A stretch of 34,862 bases of DNA, from positions 1 to 34,862 of the forward strand of contig NZ_WHVW01000028.1 in NCBI RefSeq assembly GCF_009651005.1. The letters run 5' to 3'. The notes below the pieces were generated by a model. It had not been told where the DNA came from. It did no database searches and worked only from the letters and a program-made list of their open reading frames with translations. A program made the translations under genes and the position numbers. The stretch's first letter is position 1. Every line of letters starts with the position of its first letter. The stretch comes from Sporosarcina obsidiansis. GTDB lineage: Bacteria > Bacillota > Bacilli > Bacillales_A > Planococcaceae. This document shows, piece after piece, positions 23,044 to 32,076 of this stretch.

Positions 23044-23886
23044 CTATCTCGGTCGCTTCTCTTTAAATCCTTTCTTGAAAATTTCTTGTACATTGTTAAT
23101 CGTGACATAGGCATCTTCATCGACTCGTTCCAGAATGCGACGGAGCTGAACAATTTCGTTTTTGTTAATGATGACATAGAGGATGGCTTGTGATTCCAAT
23201 GTATACCCACCGCGTCCTTCCAAAATGGTGACGCCTCTACCCATTTTATTAAGTAATTCTTTGCGAATATCATTTTGGTGTTTCGAAATAATCATGACCG
23301 CTTTCCGATCATCAGCACCTTCTACAATTTTATCAATGATTTTGGCACCAACGTAAACAGCCACTAATGTATACATCGCTTTTTCCTTTCCAATGACAAA
23401 AACAGATAATAAAATCACCGTGATGTCAATGATTAGCATGGATTTTCCTACACTCCAGCCAAGCATCTTCTGGAGTAACCGCGCTAACGTAGTAGCTCCC
23501 CCTGAGGTACCGCCTACTCTGAAAATCATTCCAAGACCAGTTCCTACAAACACGCCTGCAAAGAGTGCCGCCAGTAACGTATCATTGCCAAGTGGTTCTC
23601 CCCACGAGTGGGTGATTTCCAAAAATATCGACATGAAAACAATTGTTACCAATGTATAAACAATCGTTTTTTTACTGAAAAATTTATAACCTATTAAAAT
23701 GAGAGTTAGATTGAGAACGAAACTTACAAGTCCTGGAGACCACTCGAATAAATAGTATGTAATGATTGTAATCCCGATCACGCCACCCTCTGACAGCATG
23801 TTGGGGATGGCGAAATAGTTAATACCTAACGCAAATATAAACGATCCGATAATTAAAGCGGAGTAGTCAATCACTTTTCGCTGCAT
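23044..23886 (-). CDS. YitT family membrane protein (DUF161/DUF2179)
   Basis: The 280-residue protein has five to six N-terminal TM helices (about residues 8-175), with the GINYFAIPNMLSEGGVIGI and GTSGGATTLARLL motifs of the YitT family, followed by a soluble C-terminal DUF2179 domain (about 215-275, including GRGVTILEGRGGYTLES). Bacillota carry several such paralogues and their transport role is unresolved. AAAGGAAG precedes the ATG. Confidence 0.9.
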   Translation of the reverse strand: MQRKVIDYSALIIGSFIFALGINYFAIPNMLSEGGVIGITIITYYLFEWSPGLVSFVLNLTLILIGYKFFSKKTIVYTLVTIVFMSIFLEITHSWGEPLGNDTLLAALFAGVFVGTGLGMIFRVGGTSGGATTLARLLQKMLGWSVGKSMLIIDITVILLSVFVIGKEKAMYTLVAVYVGAKIIDKIVEGADDRKAVMIISKHQNDIRKELLNKMGRGVTILEGRGGYTLESQAILYVIINKNEIVQLRRILERVDEDAYVTINNVQEIFKKGFKEKRPR

Positions 23887-24410
23887 CGTATCTTCCTTTC
23901 TAAAAAAAGCGACATACAGTTGTATGCCACCCCACGTATTTTATAAACTTTTGCTTATGCAATTACTATAACAAAATTCTTTGAAAACGTATCCCTTAGG
24001 TATTTTATAAATAAGAATTTGATTATAAGATAAAGTATCTAAATCGAAGAGTGAAGAATGATTTTATCAATGCTTTCTCTTAGTTTCCATAAATTTCAAT
24101 CCTCTGAATAAACAACTCTAACTTGCAACCATATTGAACGGTCGAAAAGTCGATCCTATATTACTTTGCGGACCGGCTTTTTGATTTTGGTGTCGTATTT
24201 CTCTGACGCACCCATATATTGTCATAAGCACTCATGTTTTCTTTCAATCGATCCTATTTAATTCAGTATCTGTTCCAATAACACTGTGAAAAATTAGCTT
24301 CGAATAGAGTGAGGGGGAACTAGATAATGAAAGAAGGAAAGTGAGATCTGAAGGCATATAATAATCTGTAGTGAAATCGCTTACCAATTTATTGCAAAGA
24401 AGAGAGTAGA
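23887..24410. other. Gene-free region between yitT and the DAACS transporter gene
   Basis: It contains a terminator-like hairpin at 24145-24183 (AAAAG..CG.TCC with GGACCGGCTTTTT, then TTG) with no gene directly upstream on the plus strand, and a five-codon frame with a good ribosome site (GAGGGGG, ATG 24327, TGA 24342). The hairpin may be an attenuator or a relic of a lost gene; the tiny frame is probably chance. Confidence 0.45.
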
Positions 24411-25625
24411 ATGAGGATAAAGGGTAACTTATTGGCGCAAATTTTCATTGTGTTTGGTATTGCAATTATTTTAGGTATTATTTTTGGGCCTTCCATTGAA
24501 GTGATAAAGCCCTTAGGAGATATGTTTTTACGTTTAATTAAGTTTATTATCGCACCGTTCATTCTCGCTTCTCTAGTCGTTGGGTTTGCCAGTACGGGAG
24601 ATCCGAAGCAGTTGGGCAGAATTGGAGCGAAAACGATTACGTATTATTTAGTTACTAGTGGAATTGCAGTTACGATTGGATTAGTAGTTGCTTTTATGAT
24701 CTCACCAGGAAAAGGAATCAATATTAGTACTCCAGAAGCAGCTACACAAGTGAATGAAACAGACGGAGTCATTGCTACTTTACTAAATATAATTCCCGAT
24801 AATCCGTTTACTGCACTATCTTCAGGTAATATATTGCAAATCATATTTTTTGCAATCTTTGTCGGGATAGCTATCACATTAGTTGGGGAGAAAGCAAAGC
24901 CAGTGTATCGTTTCTTTGAAGGTTTTGCTGAAATTATGTATAAGATCACGGGTATTATCATGTGGGTAACGCCAATTGGGATCTTGGGATTAGTTGCACC
25001 AGTAGTCGTACAATATGGGATAAGTGTATTGCTACCATTAGTAAAAGTAATTCTAGCGGTTGCCATTGCGTGTCTTCTTCATGTGGTATTCATATATTCT
25101 ATGGCAGTAAAAACGTTTGCGAAGATTAGTCTAATGAAATTTTTTAAAGGAATGGCTCCAGCCTCTATTGTGGCGCTCAGTACATGTAGCAGTGCGGGAA
25201 CATTACCTGTCACGTTAAAAAATACGCAAGAAAATTTAGGTGTTCCTAGAAAGATCAGTAGTTTTGTACTTCCTCTAGGAGCGACGATCAATATGGACGG
25301 AACGGCTATATACCAAGGGGTAGCTGTGGTTTTTATTGCTCAATTCTATGGTTTGGAATTATCGGTATTACAATTACTTACAGTAGTGTTGATCGCTGTG
25401 TTGGCATCTATTGGAGCAGCGGGAGTGCCAGGAGCTGGCGTGATCATGCTCGCGATGGTATTAAGCTCAGTTAATATGCCGTTAGAGGGAATCGCTTTAG
25501 TTGCTGGCATCGATCGAATTCTTGATATGTTTAGAACATCGGTGAATATTTTGGGGGATGCTTCGGCTTCCGTAGTGGTCGCTGCCACTGAAGATGGGCT
25601 ATGGACTGATGATGTAAATAAATAA
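24411..25625 (+). CDS. DAACS family glutamate/dicarboxylate:cation symporter
   Basis: The 404-residue membrane protein has the eight-helix, two-hairpin layout of GltP/DctA/SstT proteins. Motifs: SSAGTLPVTL (hairpin 1 serine-rich tip), ATINMDGTAIYQG (NMDGT sodium/substrate site), GAAGVPGAGVIML (hairpin 2) and GIDRILDMFRTSVNILGD (helix 8 with the aspartates and arginine that set acidic-substrate choice; Arg at this position favours glutamate/aspartate). The ribosome site is modest (AAGAGAG). It stands alone and ends in an intrinsic terminator. Confidence 0.92.
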   Translation: MRIKGNLLAQIFIVFGIAIILGIIFGPSIEVIKPLGDMFLRLIKFIIAPFILASLVVGFASTGDPKQLGRIGAKTITYYLVTSGIAVTIGLVVAFMISPGKGINISTPEAATQVNETDGVIATLLNIIPDNPFTALSSGNILQIIFFAIFVGIAITLVGEKAKPVYRFFEGFAEIMYKITGIIMWVTPIGILGLVAPVVVQYGISVLLPLVKVILAVAIACLLHVVFIYSMAVKTFAKISLMKFFKGMAPASIVALSTCSSAGTLPVTLKNTQENLGVPRKISSFVLPLGATINMDGTAIYQGVAVVFIAQFYGLELSVLQLLTVVLIAVLASIGAAGVPGAGVIMLAMVLSSVNMPLEGIALVAGIDRILDMFRTSVNILGDASASVVVAATEDGLWTDDVNK

Positions 25626-25667
25626 GAAAAGGAATTTCAAGCCCAAGAGTGAGATTCGACGTGCTGG

Positions 25668-25712
25668 CCAGATAGTCGGTGCATTGCTGACTGTCTGGAT
25701 CGCTTTTTTATT
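25668..25712 (+). terminator. Terminator after the DAACS transporter gene
   Basis: CCAGATAGTC (25668-25677) pairs with GACTGTCTGG (25689-25698), followed by GCTTTTTTATTTT. Confidence 0.8.
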
Positions 25713-25878
25713 TTGAATACATACTAGATTACTGCATATCCATAAAGAGTACCTTGGTGACAGGTGCGTCAAAACAGCGCAAGAGTCTACAATTTTTCTG
25801 ACATCAGGCTAGTAAAGGAAACTGATCATTGGCTTGTTTACTTCCAAGGCTTTAGTTGCAATGGTATGTAATTTGAAA

Positions 25879-25887
25879 TGCTATAAT
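25879..25887 (+). promoter_or_regulatory. Extended -10 promoter of the cupin gene
   Basis: TGCTATAAT, a full extended -10, sits about 30 bases before the start codon at 25917. No good -35 is seen, as is common for extended -10 promoters. Confidence 0.6.
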
Positions 25888-25916
25888 AACCGAAACATAG
25901 TACAGGGAGTGACTAT

Positions 25917-26393
25917 ATGAACGCACATGAGTGGATACGTAATCTAGAATTAGAACCGCATCCTGAAGGGGGATTCTACAAGTCCACATATCGATCAGGC
26001 TTCGTATCGGAGTTTACTCAGGGAGAACGGCCGCTTTATACAAGCATCTACTTCCTACTTCGTTCACAAGATGTATCGCATTTCCACCGTCTTCAGTCTG
26101 ATGAAATTTGGTATTTTCACGGGGGAAGCTCGTTGACTGTCCACATGATTACGCCTGATGGACAATATGAGGAAGTGGCTTTAGGGTTAGATATCAAAAA
26201 TGGCGAAGTACCACAATTTATTGTGTCAAAGCATACGATTTTTGGTTCTTCCGTAAAAGGGGAAAATACATTTTCGTTAGTAGGGTGCATGGTCTCGCCA
26301 GGTTTTGATTTTGCGGATTTCGAATTATTTGATCAAGAAGAATTGTTATCCCAGTATCCCGAATATCATGAGGTCATTAAAAAATTGACGTAG
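25917..26393 (+). CDS. Cupin-fold protein, DUF985 family
   Basis: The 158-residue protein starts with LELEPHPEGGFYKSTYRS, the signature of DUF985 cupins, and carries the cupin motif 1 SHFHRLQSDEIWYFHGG (His and Glu metal ligands) followed by VGCMVSPGFDFADFEL. It should form a small metal-binding beta-barrel; the biochemical role of the family is unknown. AGGGAGTG precedes the ATG. It is monocistronic. Confidence 0.88.
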   Translation: MNAHEWIRNLELEPHPEGGFYKSTYRSGFVSEFTQGERPLYTSIYFLLRSQDVSHFHRLQSDEIWYFHGGSSLTVHMITPDGQYEEVALGLDIKNGEVPQFIVSKHTIFGSSVKGENTFSLVGCMVSPGFDFADFELFDQEELLSQYPEYHEVIKKLT

Positions 26394-26411
26394 TTTCTGT
26401 GATTGTTATAG

Positions 26412-26461
26412 GGTACAAGAAACAATGGTGCAAGAAACAATTTATCATTGTCTCTTGCACC
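26412..26461 (+). repeat. Duplicated arm plus hairpin after the cupin gene
   Basis: A 15-base direct repeat (GGTACAAGAAACAAT at 26412-26426, GGTGCAAGAAACAAT at 26427-26441) is followed by one complementary arm ending TCTTGCACC at 26461. The arm pairs best with the second copy (one mismatch). There is no T-run. Confidence 0.6.
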
Positions 26462-26576
26462 TATTAAGTAGAAACAGTTTTTCCGACTGGTATACACTGA
26501 CTCGGTCTAATGGATCTTGTCTACCTAAAAGGTAGGAGATTACTATGCTGTAATGCTTCGAATCCCCATCCCCAAG

Positions 26577-27941
26577 TTATTCATCGCTCTGACAATATTC
26601 CCGAATTAATCGAGAGGCTTTCGACTGGCTAATTTGTAAATCTGTTGCCACCCCTCTCGAAGAACCAAACTTCTGATAGGATCGTTTGACCATCGTACTC
26701 GTTACACTGTCTAAGGCTTTTTCCAATGAATTCGAATAGACCAGTTCGGGAATATCTTTTACCTTTTCCAAAATTACCTCCGGCAGATCGTCCACTTCGA
26801 TGACCGCCTCACTCGTAATCACCAGCCGCTCCATTAGATTTTCCAACTGACGCACATTGCCAGGCCACGAATAATGGCAAAGTACATGTAAGCAGTCCTC
26901 AGAAATAATTTTATTGGAATTGTATTTTTCATTAAATTTGCTTAAAAAGCTGTATGTTAGGGGAACGATGTCTTCTTTGCGTTCGGCTAATGGTGGCATA
27001 TAGATATCGATAACATTGAGACGGTAGTATAAATCTTCTCGGAACGTTTTATTTTCCACCATTTTGAGTAGGTCTTGATTTGTAGCGGCAATAATACGGA
27101 TATCGACTGACTTACTTTCATTGCTGCCAATCGGAATAAATTTCTTATCCTGAATAACTTGAAGCACTTTCGCTTGCAAAGGCAAGGCTAATTCCCCGAT
27201 TTCATCCAAAAAGATTGTCCCGTTGTCTGCAGCTTCAAATAACCCTATTTTTCCTTCCTTTTTAGCCCCTGTGAACGAACCTGCTGTATATCCAAACAGC
27301 TCTGACTCTAGCAATTCCTCTGGGATCGCTGCGCAATTCACATTTAAGAAAGGACCGTTTTTTCTTTTGCTCAATTTGTGTAAATGATAGGCGATCACAC
27401 CTTTTCCGGTTCCAGATTGACCGTGGACCAATACAGTTGAATCCGTTGGTGCGACTTTTTTACAAAAGCTCAAGATTTTGCGCATTTTTTTATTGTTCGT
27501 GATGAATGTATTGGTGAAATCCTCATTTAATTCACTATGTAAAGGCTGTTCTTCCGATTTTATGAGACGAGTAAAATCCTTTATTTCAGTTGCGGTAAAC
27601 ACTATGTATTCGATTTCATTTTGGTTATTCAGTATAGGGAAAGCCCTAGTTAGCAGTTCAGCTCCGATATTCGTTTGCTGACGCATCGACACAGGTATTT
27701 TCTTTTCCGACACAAGCGGAACAGCAGAGGGTGTCCAGTATCCCTCGTTAAAAAAATCATCGTTATATCTTCCTACCACATCATCTTTTTTCACTCCGTA
27801 ATGTTTTTCACAATTTCGATTGACATAGACAATCCTTGTTTCCCCATCCAAAACATAAATTTCATCTGATGAATAATCCAGTATTCTAAGTAACGATTCT
27901 AAAGATAAATCCATTTTTGTCTGTTCTTCTTTATCTGGCAT
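26577..27941 (-). CDS. Sigma-54-dependent activator with PAS sensor
   Basis: The 454-residue regulator has a PAS domain (about residues 14-125), an AAA+ domain (about 145-375) with Walker A GQSGTGKG (174-181), a sigma-54 contact loop of the form GSFTGA (221-226, a conservative variant of GAFTGA), Walker B GTIFLDEIGE (241-250) and SWPGNVRQLENL, and a C-terminal HTH (about 425-448, ISQSKASRLIREY). It is of the PrdR/RocR-like Gram-positive type that binds an upstream enhancer and hydrolyses ATP to open sigma-54 promoters. It diverges from an operon with a perfect -24/-12 promoter, so it is very probably that operon's activator; the PAS ligand is likely the pathway substrate or an intermediate. 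Confidence 0.93.
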   Translation of the reverse strand: MPDKEEQTKMDLSLESLLRILDYSSDEIYVLDGETRIVYVNRNCEKHYGVKKDDVVGRYNDDFFNEGYWTPSAVPLVSEKKIPVSMRQQTNIGAELLTRAFPILNNQNEIEYIVFTATEIKDFTRLIKSEEQPLHSELNEDFTNTFITNNKKMRKILSFCKKVAPTDSTVLVHGQSGTGKGVIAYHLHKLSKRKNGPFLNVNCAAIPEELLESELFGYTAGSFTGAKKEGKIGLFEAADNGTIFLDEIGELALPLQAKVLQVIQDKKFIPIGSNESKSVDIRIIAATNQDLLKMVENKTFREDLYYRLNVIDIYMPPLAERKEDIVPLTYSFLSKFNEKYNSNKIISEDCLHVLCHYSWPGNVRQLENLMERLVITSEAVIEVDDLPEVILEKVKDIPELVYSNSLEKALDSVTSTMVKRSYQKFGSSRGVATDLQISQSKASRLIREYCQSDE

Positions 27942-27997
27942 ACAAGGTCACCTTCCAAATACATGATGTGAGTCAATTTTAGAAAAAATGTTATTCT

Positions 27998-28019
27998 ATT
28001 GAACTGATTTCGACTCAAT
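27998..28019. promoter_or_regulatory. Candidate upstream activating sequence
   Basis: ATTGA (27998-28002) and TCAAT (28015-28019) form an inverted repeat with 7 of 11 arm positions matching, centred about 75 bases before the -24 box. A related GAGTCAAT half-site lies at about 27970-27977. Position and symmetry fit an enhancer for the divergent activator. Confidence 0.5.
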
Positions 28020-28079
28020 TGTAGCAGTGATTTTAAAATAAATCGATATTAAACTTATTCTTATGCGAATTTCAAAAGT

Positions 28080-28095
28080 TGGCACAAAACTTGCA
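28080..28095 (+). promoter_or_regulatory. Sigma-54 (-24/-12) promoter
   Basis: TGGCAC at 28080-28085, a five-base spacer and TTGCA at 28091-28095 match the sigma-54 consensus TGGCAC-N5-TTGCW exactly. A second GGCAC at about 28113 lacks a -12 partner. Confidence 0.9.
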
Positions 28096-28189
28096 ATAGT
28101 ATTTAGTAACGTGGCACAAATGAGGGAAATCCCTAGTCGCCCCGTAACGTATCACAATACGTAATTGAATGGTTATGAGGAGGTACAAC

Positions 28190-29224
28190 ATGAATAGAAC
28201 AGCTGAAGTTAGCGACATTACAATTATCGGTGGCGGCCCAGTCGGCTTATTTACAGCGTTTTATGCGGGTCTTCGGCAAACGTCAGTAAAAATAATCGAA
28301 AGCTTACCGCAACTTGGTGGCCAGCTATCTGCACTTTATCCTGAAAAATTCATTTATGATATTGCTGGTTTCCCAAAAATCAGAGCCCAAGAGCTGGTAG
28401 ATAATTTGATAGAGCAGATGAATCAGTTTGAAACAACCGTTTGCTTAGGTGAAACAGTCATCCAAGTCGAAAAAGAAAATCATGGCGTTTTCAAATTGAC
28501 GACTGATAAAGAAATCCACTATTCCCGGACCATTATCATCACTGCTGGAAACGGTGCATTCCAAGCGCGCAAAATGGAAATCGAAAGCGAAGAGAAGTTT
28601 CAAGGTCAGAACATTCATTATTTTGTTCAGAACATGAACCAGTTTGAAGGTAAGAAAGTAGCGTTATTCGGTGGCGGAGATTCCGCAGTAGATTGGGCAT
28701 TGATGCTTGAACCGATTGCTGAAAAAGCGTCGATTATCCACCGTCGTGATAAGTTCCGCGCGCATGAGCACAGCGTGGAATTATTGAAGCAATCCAAAGT
28801 GGAGAAATTGACACCATATGTTCCAGTTGAATTGGTCGGTGAAGAGAAAATTGAAAAAGTAATCATCAAACACTCAAAAACAGAAGAGCTAGTTGAGCTT
28901 GAAGTCGATGATGTCCTGATCAATTACGGGTTCGTTTCATCTCTTGGTCCCATAAAAGACTGGAATCTTGAAATTGAGAAAAATTCCGTTGTCGTGAATT
29001 CGAAAATGGAAACGAATGTTGAAGGGATTTATGCGGTCGGTGATATTTGCACTTATGAAGGAAAAGTAAAGCTGATTGCTTCAGGTTTTGGAGAAGCACC
29101 GGTTGCAGTCAGCAGCGCCAAAGTATATATCGATCCGACAGCAAAAATGCAGCCGTTGCACAGCACAAGTGTTATGGGAGATAAAGAAGAAGATCCAAAG
29201 AAAGTGAAAGCGGGAGTTAACTGA
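28190..29224 (+). CDS. Ferredoxin-NADP+ reductase, thioredoxin-reductase-like (YumC type)
   Basis: The 344-residue flavoprotein has an FAD-binding GGGPVG (residues 14-19), [23 protein letters not shown], the NADP-binding [11 protein letters not shown] and [11 protein letters not shown], and the late GIYAVGDI. It lacks the CxxC redox pair of thioredoxin reductases, which marks it as the Bacillus YumC-type FNR. It passes electrons from NADPH to the ferredoxin encoded next. ATG 28190 has a perfect AGGAGG; the ATG at 28169 overlaps that site and is unlikely. First gene of the sigma-54 operon, so it is probably a dedicated copy rather than the housekeeping FNR. Confidence 0.92.
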   Translation: MNRTAEVSDITIIGGGPVGLFTAFYAGLRQTSVKIIESLPQLGGQLSALYPEKFIYDIAGFPKIRAQELVDNLIEQMNQFETTVCLGETVIQVEKENHGVFKLTTDKEIHYSRTIIITAGNGAFQARKMEIESEEKFQGQNIHYFVQNMNQFEGKKVALFGGGDSAVDWALMLEPIAEKASIIHRRDKFRAHEHSVELLKQSKVEKLTPYVPVELVGEEKIEKVIIKHSKTEELVELEVDDVLINYGFVSSLGPIKDWNLEIEKNSVVVNSKMETNVEGIYAVGDICTYEGKVKLIASGFGEAPVAVSSAKVYIDPTAKMQPLHSTSVMGDKEEDPKKVKAGVN

Positions 29225-29249
29225 TCACTAAAAAGTAGGAGGCGGAGAT

Positions 29250-29498
29250 ATGGCACAATTTACGATGGTGGAGCGAAGCACGTGTATCGCTTGCGGAGCA
29301 TGTAACCCTGTTGCACCTGAATTATTTGAGTATACGGATGATGGTTTTGCCTATGCGTTGCTAGATGACAATGAAGGGGTCACAGAAGTTCCCGAAGATT
29401 TGATCGAGGATTTGGAGGATGCATTTGAAGGATGCCCGACTAACTCTATCAAAATGTCCGACACACCGTTTGCTTGTCAGAGAGTAGAAGCTAGTTAA
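29250..29498 (+). CDS. Single-cluster ferredoxin
   Basis: The 82-residue, acidic protein has CIACGAC (Cys12, Cys15, Cys18) and a fourth cysteine in GCPTNS (Cys62), binding one low-potential 4Fe-4S (or 3Fe-4S) cluster, as in Bacillus Fer. A stray Cys in the tail (FACQ) is not needed. AGGAGG lies upstream. It sits between a ferredoxin reductase and a Rieske oxygenase, so it should be the electron carrier between them. Confidence 0.92.
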   Translation: MAQFTMVERSTCIACGACNPVAPELFEYTDDGFAYALLDDNEGVTEVPEDLIEDLEDAFEGCPTNSIKMSDTPFACQRVEAS

Positions 29499-29543
29499 CT
29501 AAGTTTTTAAAATATAAACTAGAAACCTGAAGGAGAATGAGAA

Positions 29544-30638
29544 ATGGCTTATAACAAAGTTCAGAACGCAACAGATAGAAAATTCGAGAGAACCATGCCT
29601 TATAATTTATTCACAGATCCGAGCGTGTTGGAGAAAGAGAAAGAAATGATTTTCGCAAAAAGTTGGCAACTGGTTGGCCATGTGAGCCAAGTGGAAAAGA
29701 AAGGTGCATTTTTCACTGCTGAAATCGGTGATGACCCGATTATCGTAATTCGCGGAACAGATGAAGTCCTTCGTGCGTTTTATAATGTCTGTCCGCACAG
29801 AGCGACAAAGCTCGAGAAAAGTGATTCAGGCAAAAAGAAGATTTTACAATGTTCGTACCATGGCTGGACGTTCAAGACAGACGGCGAATTAAACAAAGCA
29901 CCAAACTTCCGCAGTGAAGAGGATGCGGCTTGCGTACAAGATGCTTGCCTGCGTTCAGTCCGAATGGAAGTCATCGAATCTTTGATCTTCGTTAACCTGG
30001 ATGACAATGCAAAACCATTGGCTGAATCATATGGAGACTTCTTCGATCGTCTTGGGAAGTTCGATTTCTTGAAAAACTTACAATTTACTCACCGTAAGTC
30101 GCGTCACATTAAGGCGAACTGGAAAGCATTCATTGAAAACTATTTGGAATGTGACCATTGCCACGTGGCACACCCGAGCTTCATTGATACACTGGATATG
30201 GATGATTATCAGATTATTACGTGTGAGAACTATTCCTTCCAAGGATCCATGGTGAAACCTGACAAGCAATACGGGGAAGTGAACCTGAATGAGGCAGAAA
30301 TGAAAGGCGGATCTTTCTTCTGGCTGTGGCCGAACCTGATGCTTACAATTTATCCGGGACCTGCTAATATGGCAACGATTCAATTGGTTCCGATCGATCA
30401 TGAAAATACGGAAATCGTTTACACGTATTACTTCAGTGAAGACAGCTTAGACAAATTAACGCAAGAGGAGAAAGACTTGATGACATTCGCGGAGCAAGTT
30501 CGCTTCGAAGATATCGAATTGGTTGAATTGGAGCAACTCGGCTTTAAATCACGTGCTTTTGAAAAAGGTCGTTACTCTCAATCTGAACAAGCAATCGTGC
30601 AATTCCATGAAATGGTACTGGAGGCTCTCAATGAATAA
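29544..30638 (+). CDS. Rieske non-heme iron oxygenase alpha subunit, quaternary-ammonium type
   Basis: The 364-residue protein has a Rieske 2Fe-2S domain with CPHR (Cys83, His85) and CSYHGW (Cys103, His106), and a catalytic domain with ENYLECDHCHVAH giving His205, His210 and a bridging acid Glu202, plus Asp323 in RFEDIELVE as third iron ligand. A Glu rather than Asp bridge and the NYLECxHC pattern are features of the CntA (carnitine), GbcA (glycine betaine) and stachydrine demethylase group, which oxidise or demethylate quaternary amines. The operon supplies ferredoxin and reductase, completing a three-component oxygenase. AGGAGAATG lies upstream of the ATG. The downstream dehydrogenases suggest the released product is an aldehyde. 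Exact substrate is unknown. Confidence 0.9.
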   Translation: MAYNKVQNATDRKFERTMPYNLFTDPSVLEKEKEMIFAKSWQLVGHVSQVEKKGAFFTAEIGDDPIIVIRGTDEVLRAFYNVCPHRATKLEKSDSGKKKILQCSYHGWTFKTDGELNKAPNFRSEEDAACVQDACLRSVRMEVIESLIFVNLDDNAKPLAESYGDFFDRLGKFDFLKNLQFTHRKSRHIKANWKAFIENYLECDHCHVAHPSFIDTLDMDDYQIITCENYSFQGSMVKPDKQYGEVNLNEAEMKGGSFFWLWPNLMLTIYPGPANMATIQLVPIDHENTEIVYTYYFSEDSLDKLTQEEKDLMTFAEQVRFEDIELVELEQLGFKSRAFEKGRYSQSEQAIVQFHEMVLEALNE

Positions 30639-32076
30639 ATTACTCGATAAAACAACTGCTAAACAACTAATGATCAACGGGGAATATGTGGAAGCACCTA
30701 ACTACGCTCCACTGTTCTCCCCATACTCTGACGAAAAGATCGCTGATATCGCCATGGCGGATCAAGCTTTGACAGAAAAAGCGATTGAAGCTGCTTATAA
30801 TGCACGAAAAGTGATAGGTGATATGCCTGCATTCAAACGTGCAGAGATCTTGGAGAATGTCGCGAAAATCCTAACAGATAAAGCGGAAGAAGCTGCGACT
30901 ATCATTTCAAGCGAATCCGCAAAACCGCTCATCTTTTCTAGAGCCGAGGTAGCTAGAACAATTGAGACTTATAAATTTGCAGCGGAAGAAGCAAAGCGTA
31001 TTCATGGAGAGACCATTCCTTTTGACGCTGCTTCAGGCGGTGTTGGACGAATCGGATATACGCTGCGTGAACCAATCGGTGTCATTGCTGCTATTACACC
31101 ATTCAACTTCCCAATGAATTTAGTAGCACATAAAGTCGGACCTGCAATTGCTGCTGGAAATCCGATTGTCCTGAAGCCGGCTTCTCAAACGCCATTATCT
31201 GCCCTTTTCATTGAGGAAGTATTCAAAGAAGCAGGGCTTCCAGCGGGTGTGTTAAATGTTATTACAGGACCGGGCGGTGTCATTGGTGACGTGCTAGTCA
31301 AGGATGAACGCATTAAATTGGTTACATTTACAGGAAGTCCGAGTGTTGGAATCGGAATCAGCAATAAAGCTGGATTGAAGAAAACGACTTTAGAGCTTGG
31401 ATCCAACTCGGCATTGATCATTGATAAAGATATAGACGTAGATTCCATTATTGATCGCTGTATTATGGGGGCCTTCTCAAATCAAGGCCAAGTATGTATT
31501 TCGACACAGCGTATTTACGTCCATGAAGATCTATATGATGAATTCACGTCTAAGTTTGTAGCTGCTGCTAAGCAATTGAAGCTAGGTGATCCGCTAGCAG
31601 AGGATACGTATATCTCTTCATTGATTTCAAAGAAAGAATTAGAACGTACACTTAACTGGATCGAGGAAACAAAGAAAAGTGATGCGGAAATCCTCGCTGG
31701 TGGTCAAGCGCAAAACGGTGTTCTTGAACCCACGATTATCGTAAACGCAGATCATGCTCTAAAAGTTTCTTGCCAGGAAGTATTTGCACCGATCGTTGTG
31801 GTTAACAAGATTGATTCAGTAGAGGCAGCAGTTGAGCTGGTCAATGACTCTCGTTTCGGACTGCAAGCGGGAATTTACACGAATAACGTACAACATGCTT
31901 TATACGCATCTAAAAACTTGGAAGTAGGCGGTGTAATTATCAATGACGTACCGACTTACCGAGTGGACCAAATGCCTTATGGCGGCGTGAAAGAAAGCGG
32001 AACTGGACGCGAAGGACTCAAATATGCCATTGAAGAGATGACAGAAATGAAGCTTGTTGTCTGGAATCAAGGATGA
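30631..32076 (+). CDS. Aldehyde dehydrogenase
   Basis: The 481-residue NAD(P)-dependent enzyme has the family pieces ITPFNFP (Asn159), FTGSPSVG, the general base Glu255 in LELGSNSA and the nucleophile Cys289 in GQVCISTQR. GSNS instead of the usual GGKxP after the Glu is typical of lactaldehyde/semialdehyde-like branches. ATG 30631 overlaps the oxygenase stop by 8 bases and has GGAGG 7 bases upstream; an upstream extension to 30523 lies inside the oxygenase gene and is rejected. Translational coupling means it acts on the oxygenase's product: formaldehyde if betaine is demethylated, or malic/succinic semialdehyde if carnitine or butyrobetaine is cleaved. Confidence 0.9.
   Translation: MNKLLDKTTAKQLMINGEYVEAPNYAPLFSPYSDEKIADIAMADQALTEKAIEAAYNARKVIGDMPAFKRAEILENVAKILTDKAEEAATIISSESAKPLIFSRAEVARTIETYKFAAEEAKRIHGETIPFDAASGGVGRIGYTLREPIGVIAAITPFNFPMNLVAHKVGPAIAAGNPIVLKPASQTPLSALFIEEVFKEAGLPAGVLNVITGPGGVIGDVLVKDERIKLVTFTGSPSVGIGISNKAGLKKTTLELGSNSALIIDKDIDVDSIIDRCIMGAFSNQGQVCISTQRIYVHEDLYDEFTSKFVAAAKQLKLGDPLAEDTYISSLISKKELERTLNWIEETKKSDAEILAGGQAQNGVLEPTIIVNADHALKVSCQEVFAPIVVVNKIDSVEAAVELVNDSRFGLQAGIYTNNVQHALYASKNLEVGGVIINDVPTYRVDQMPYGGVKESGTGREGLKYAIEEMTEMKLVVWNQG

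Noticed and set aside
24327..24344. Five-codon frame upstream of the DAACS transporter gene as an attenuator peptide
   Set aside because: The ribosome site is good but the peptide (MKEGK) has no regulatory codon run and no terminator follows it before the gene.
28112..28116. Second sigma-54 promoter
   Set aside because: GGCAC is present but there is no GC-containing -12 element at the right distance.
28169..28189. ATG 28169 as start of the ferredoxin reductase
   Set aside because: It would put the AGGAGG ribosome site inside the coding sequence; ATG 28190 is correctly spaced from it.
30523..30630. Longer N-terminus for the first aldehyde dehydrogenase
   Set aside because: It lies wholly within the oxygenase gene in another frame, while ATG 30631 has GGAGG at 7 bases and fits the family N-terminus.
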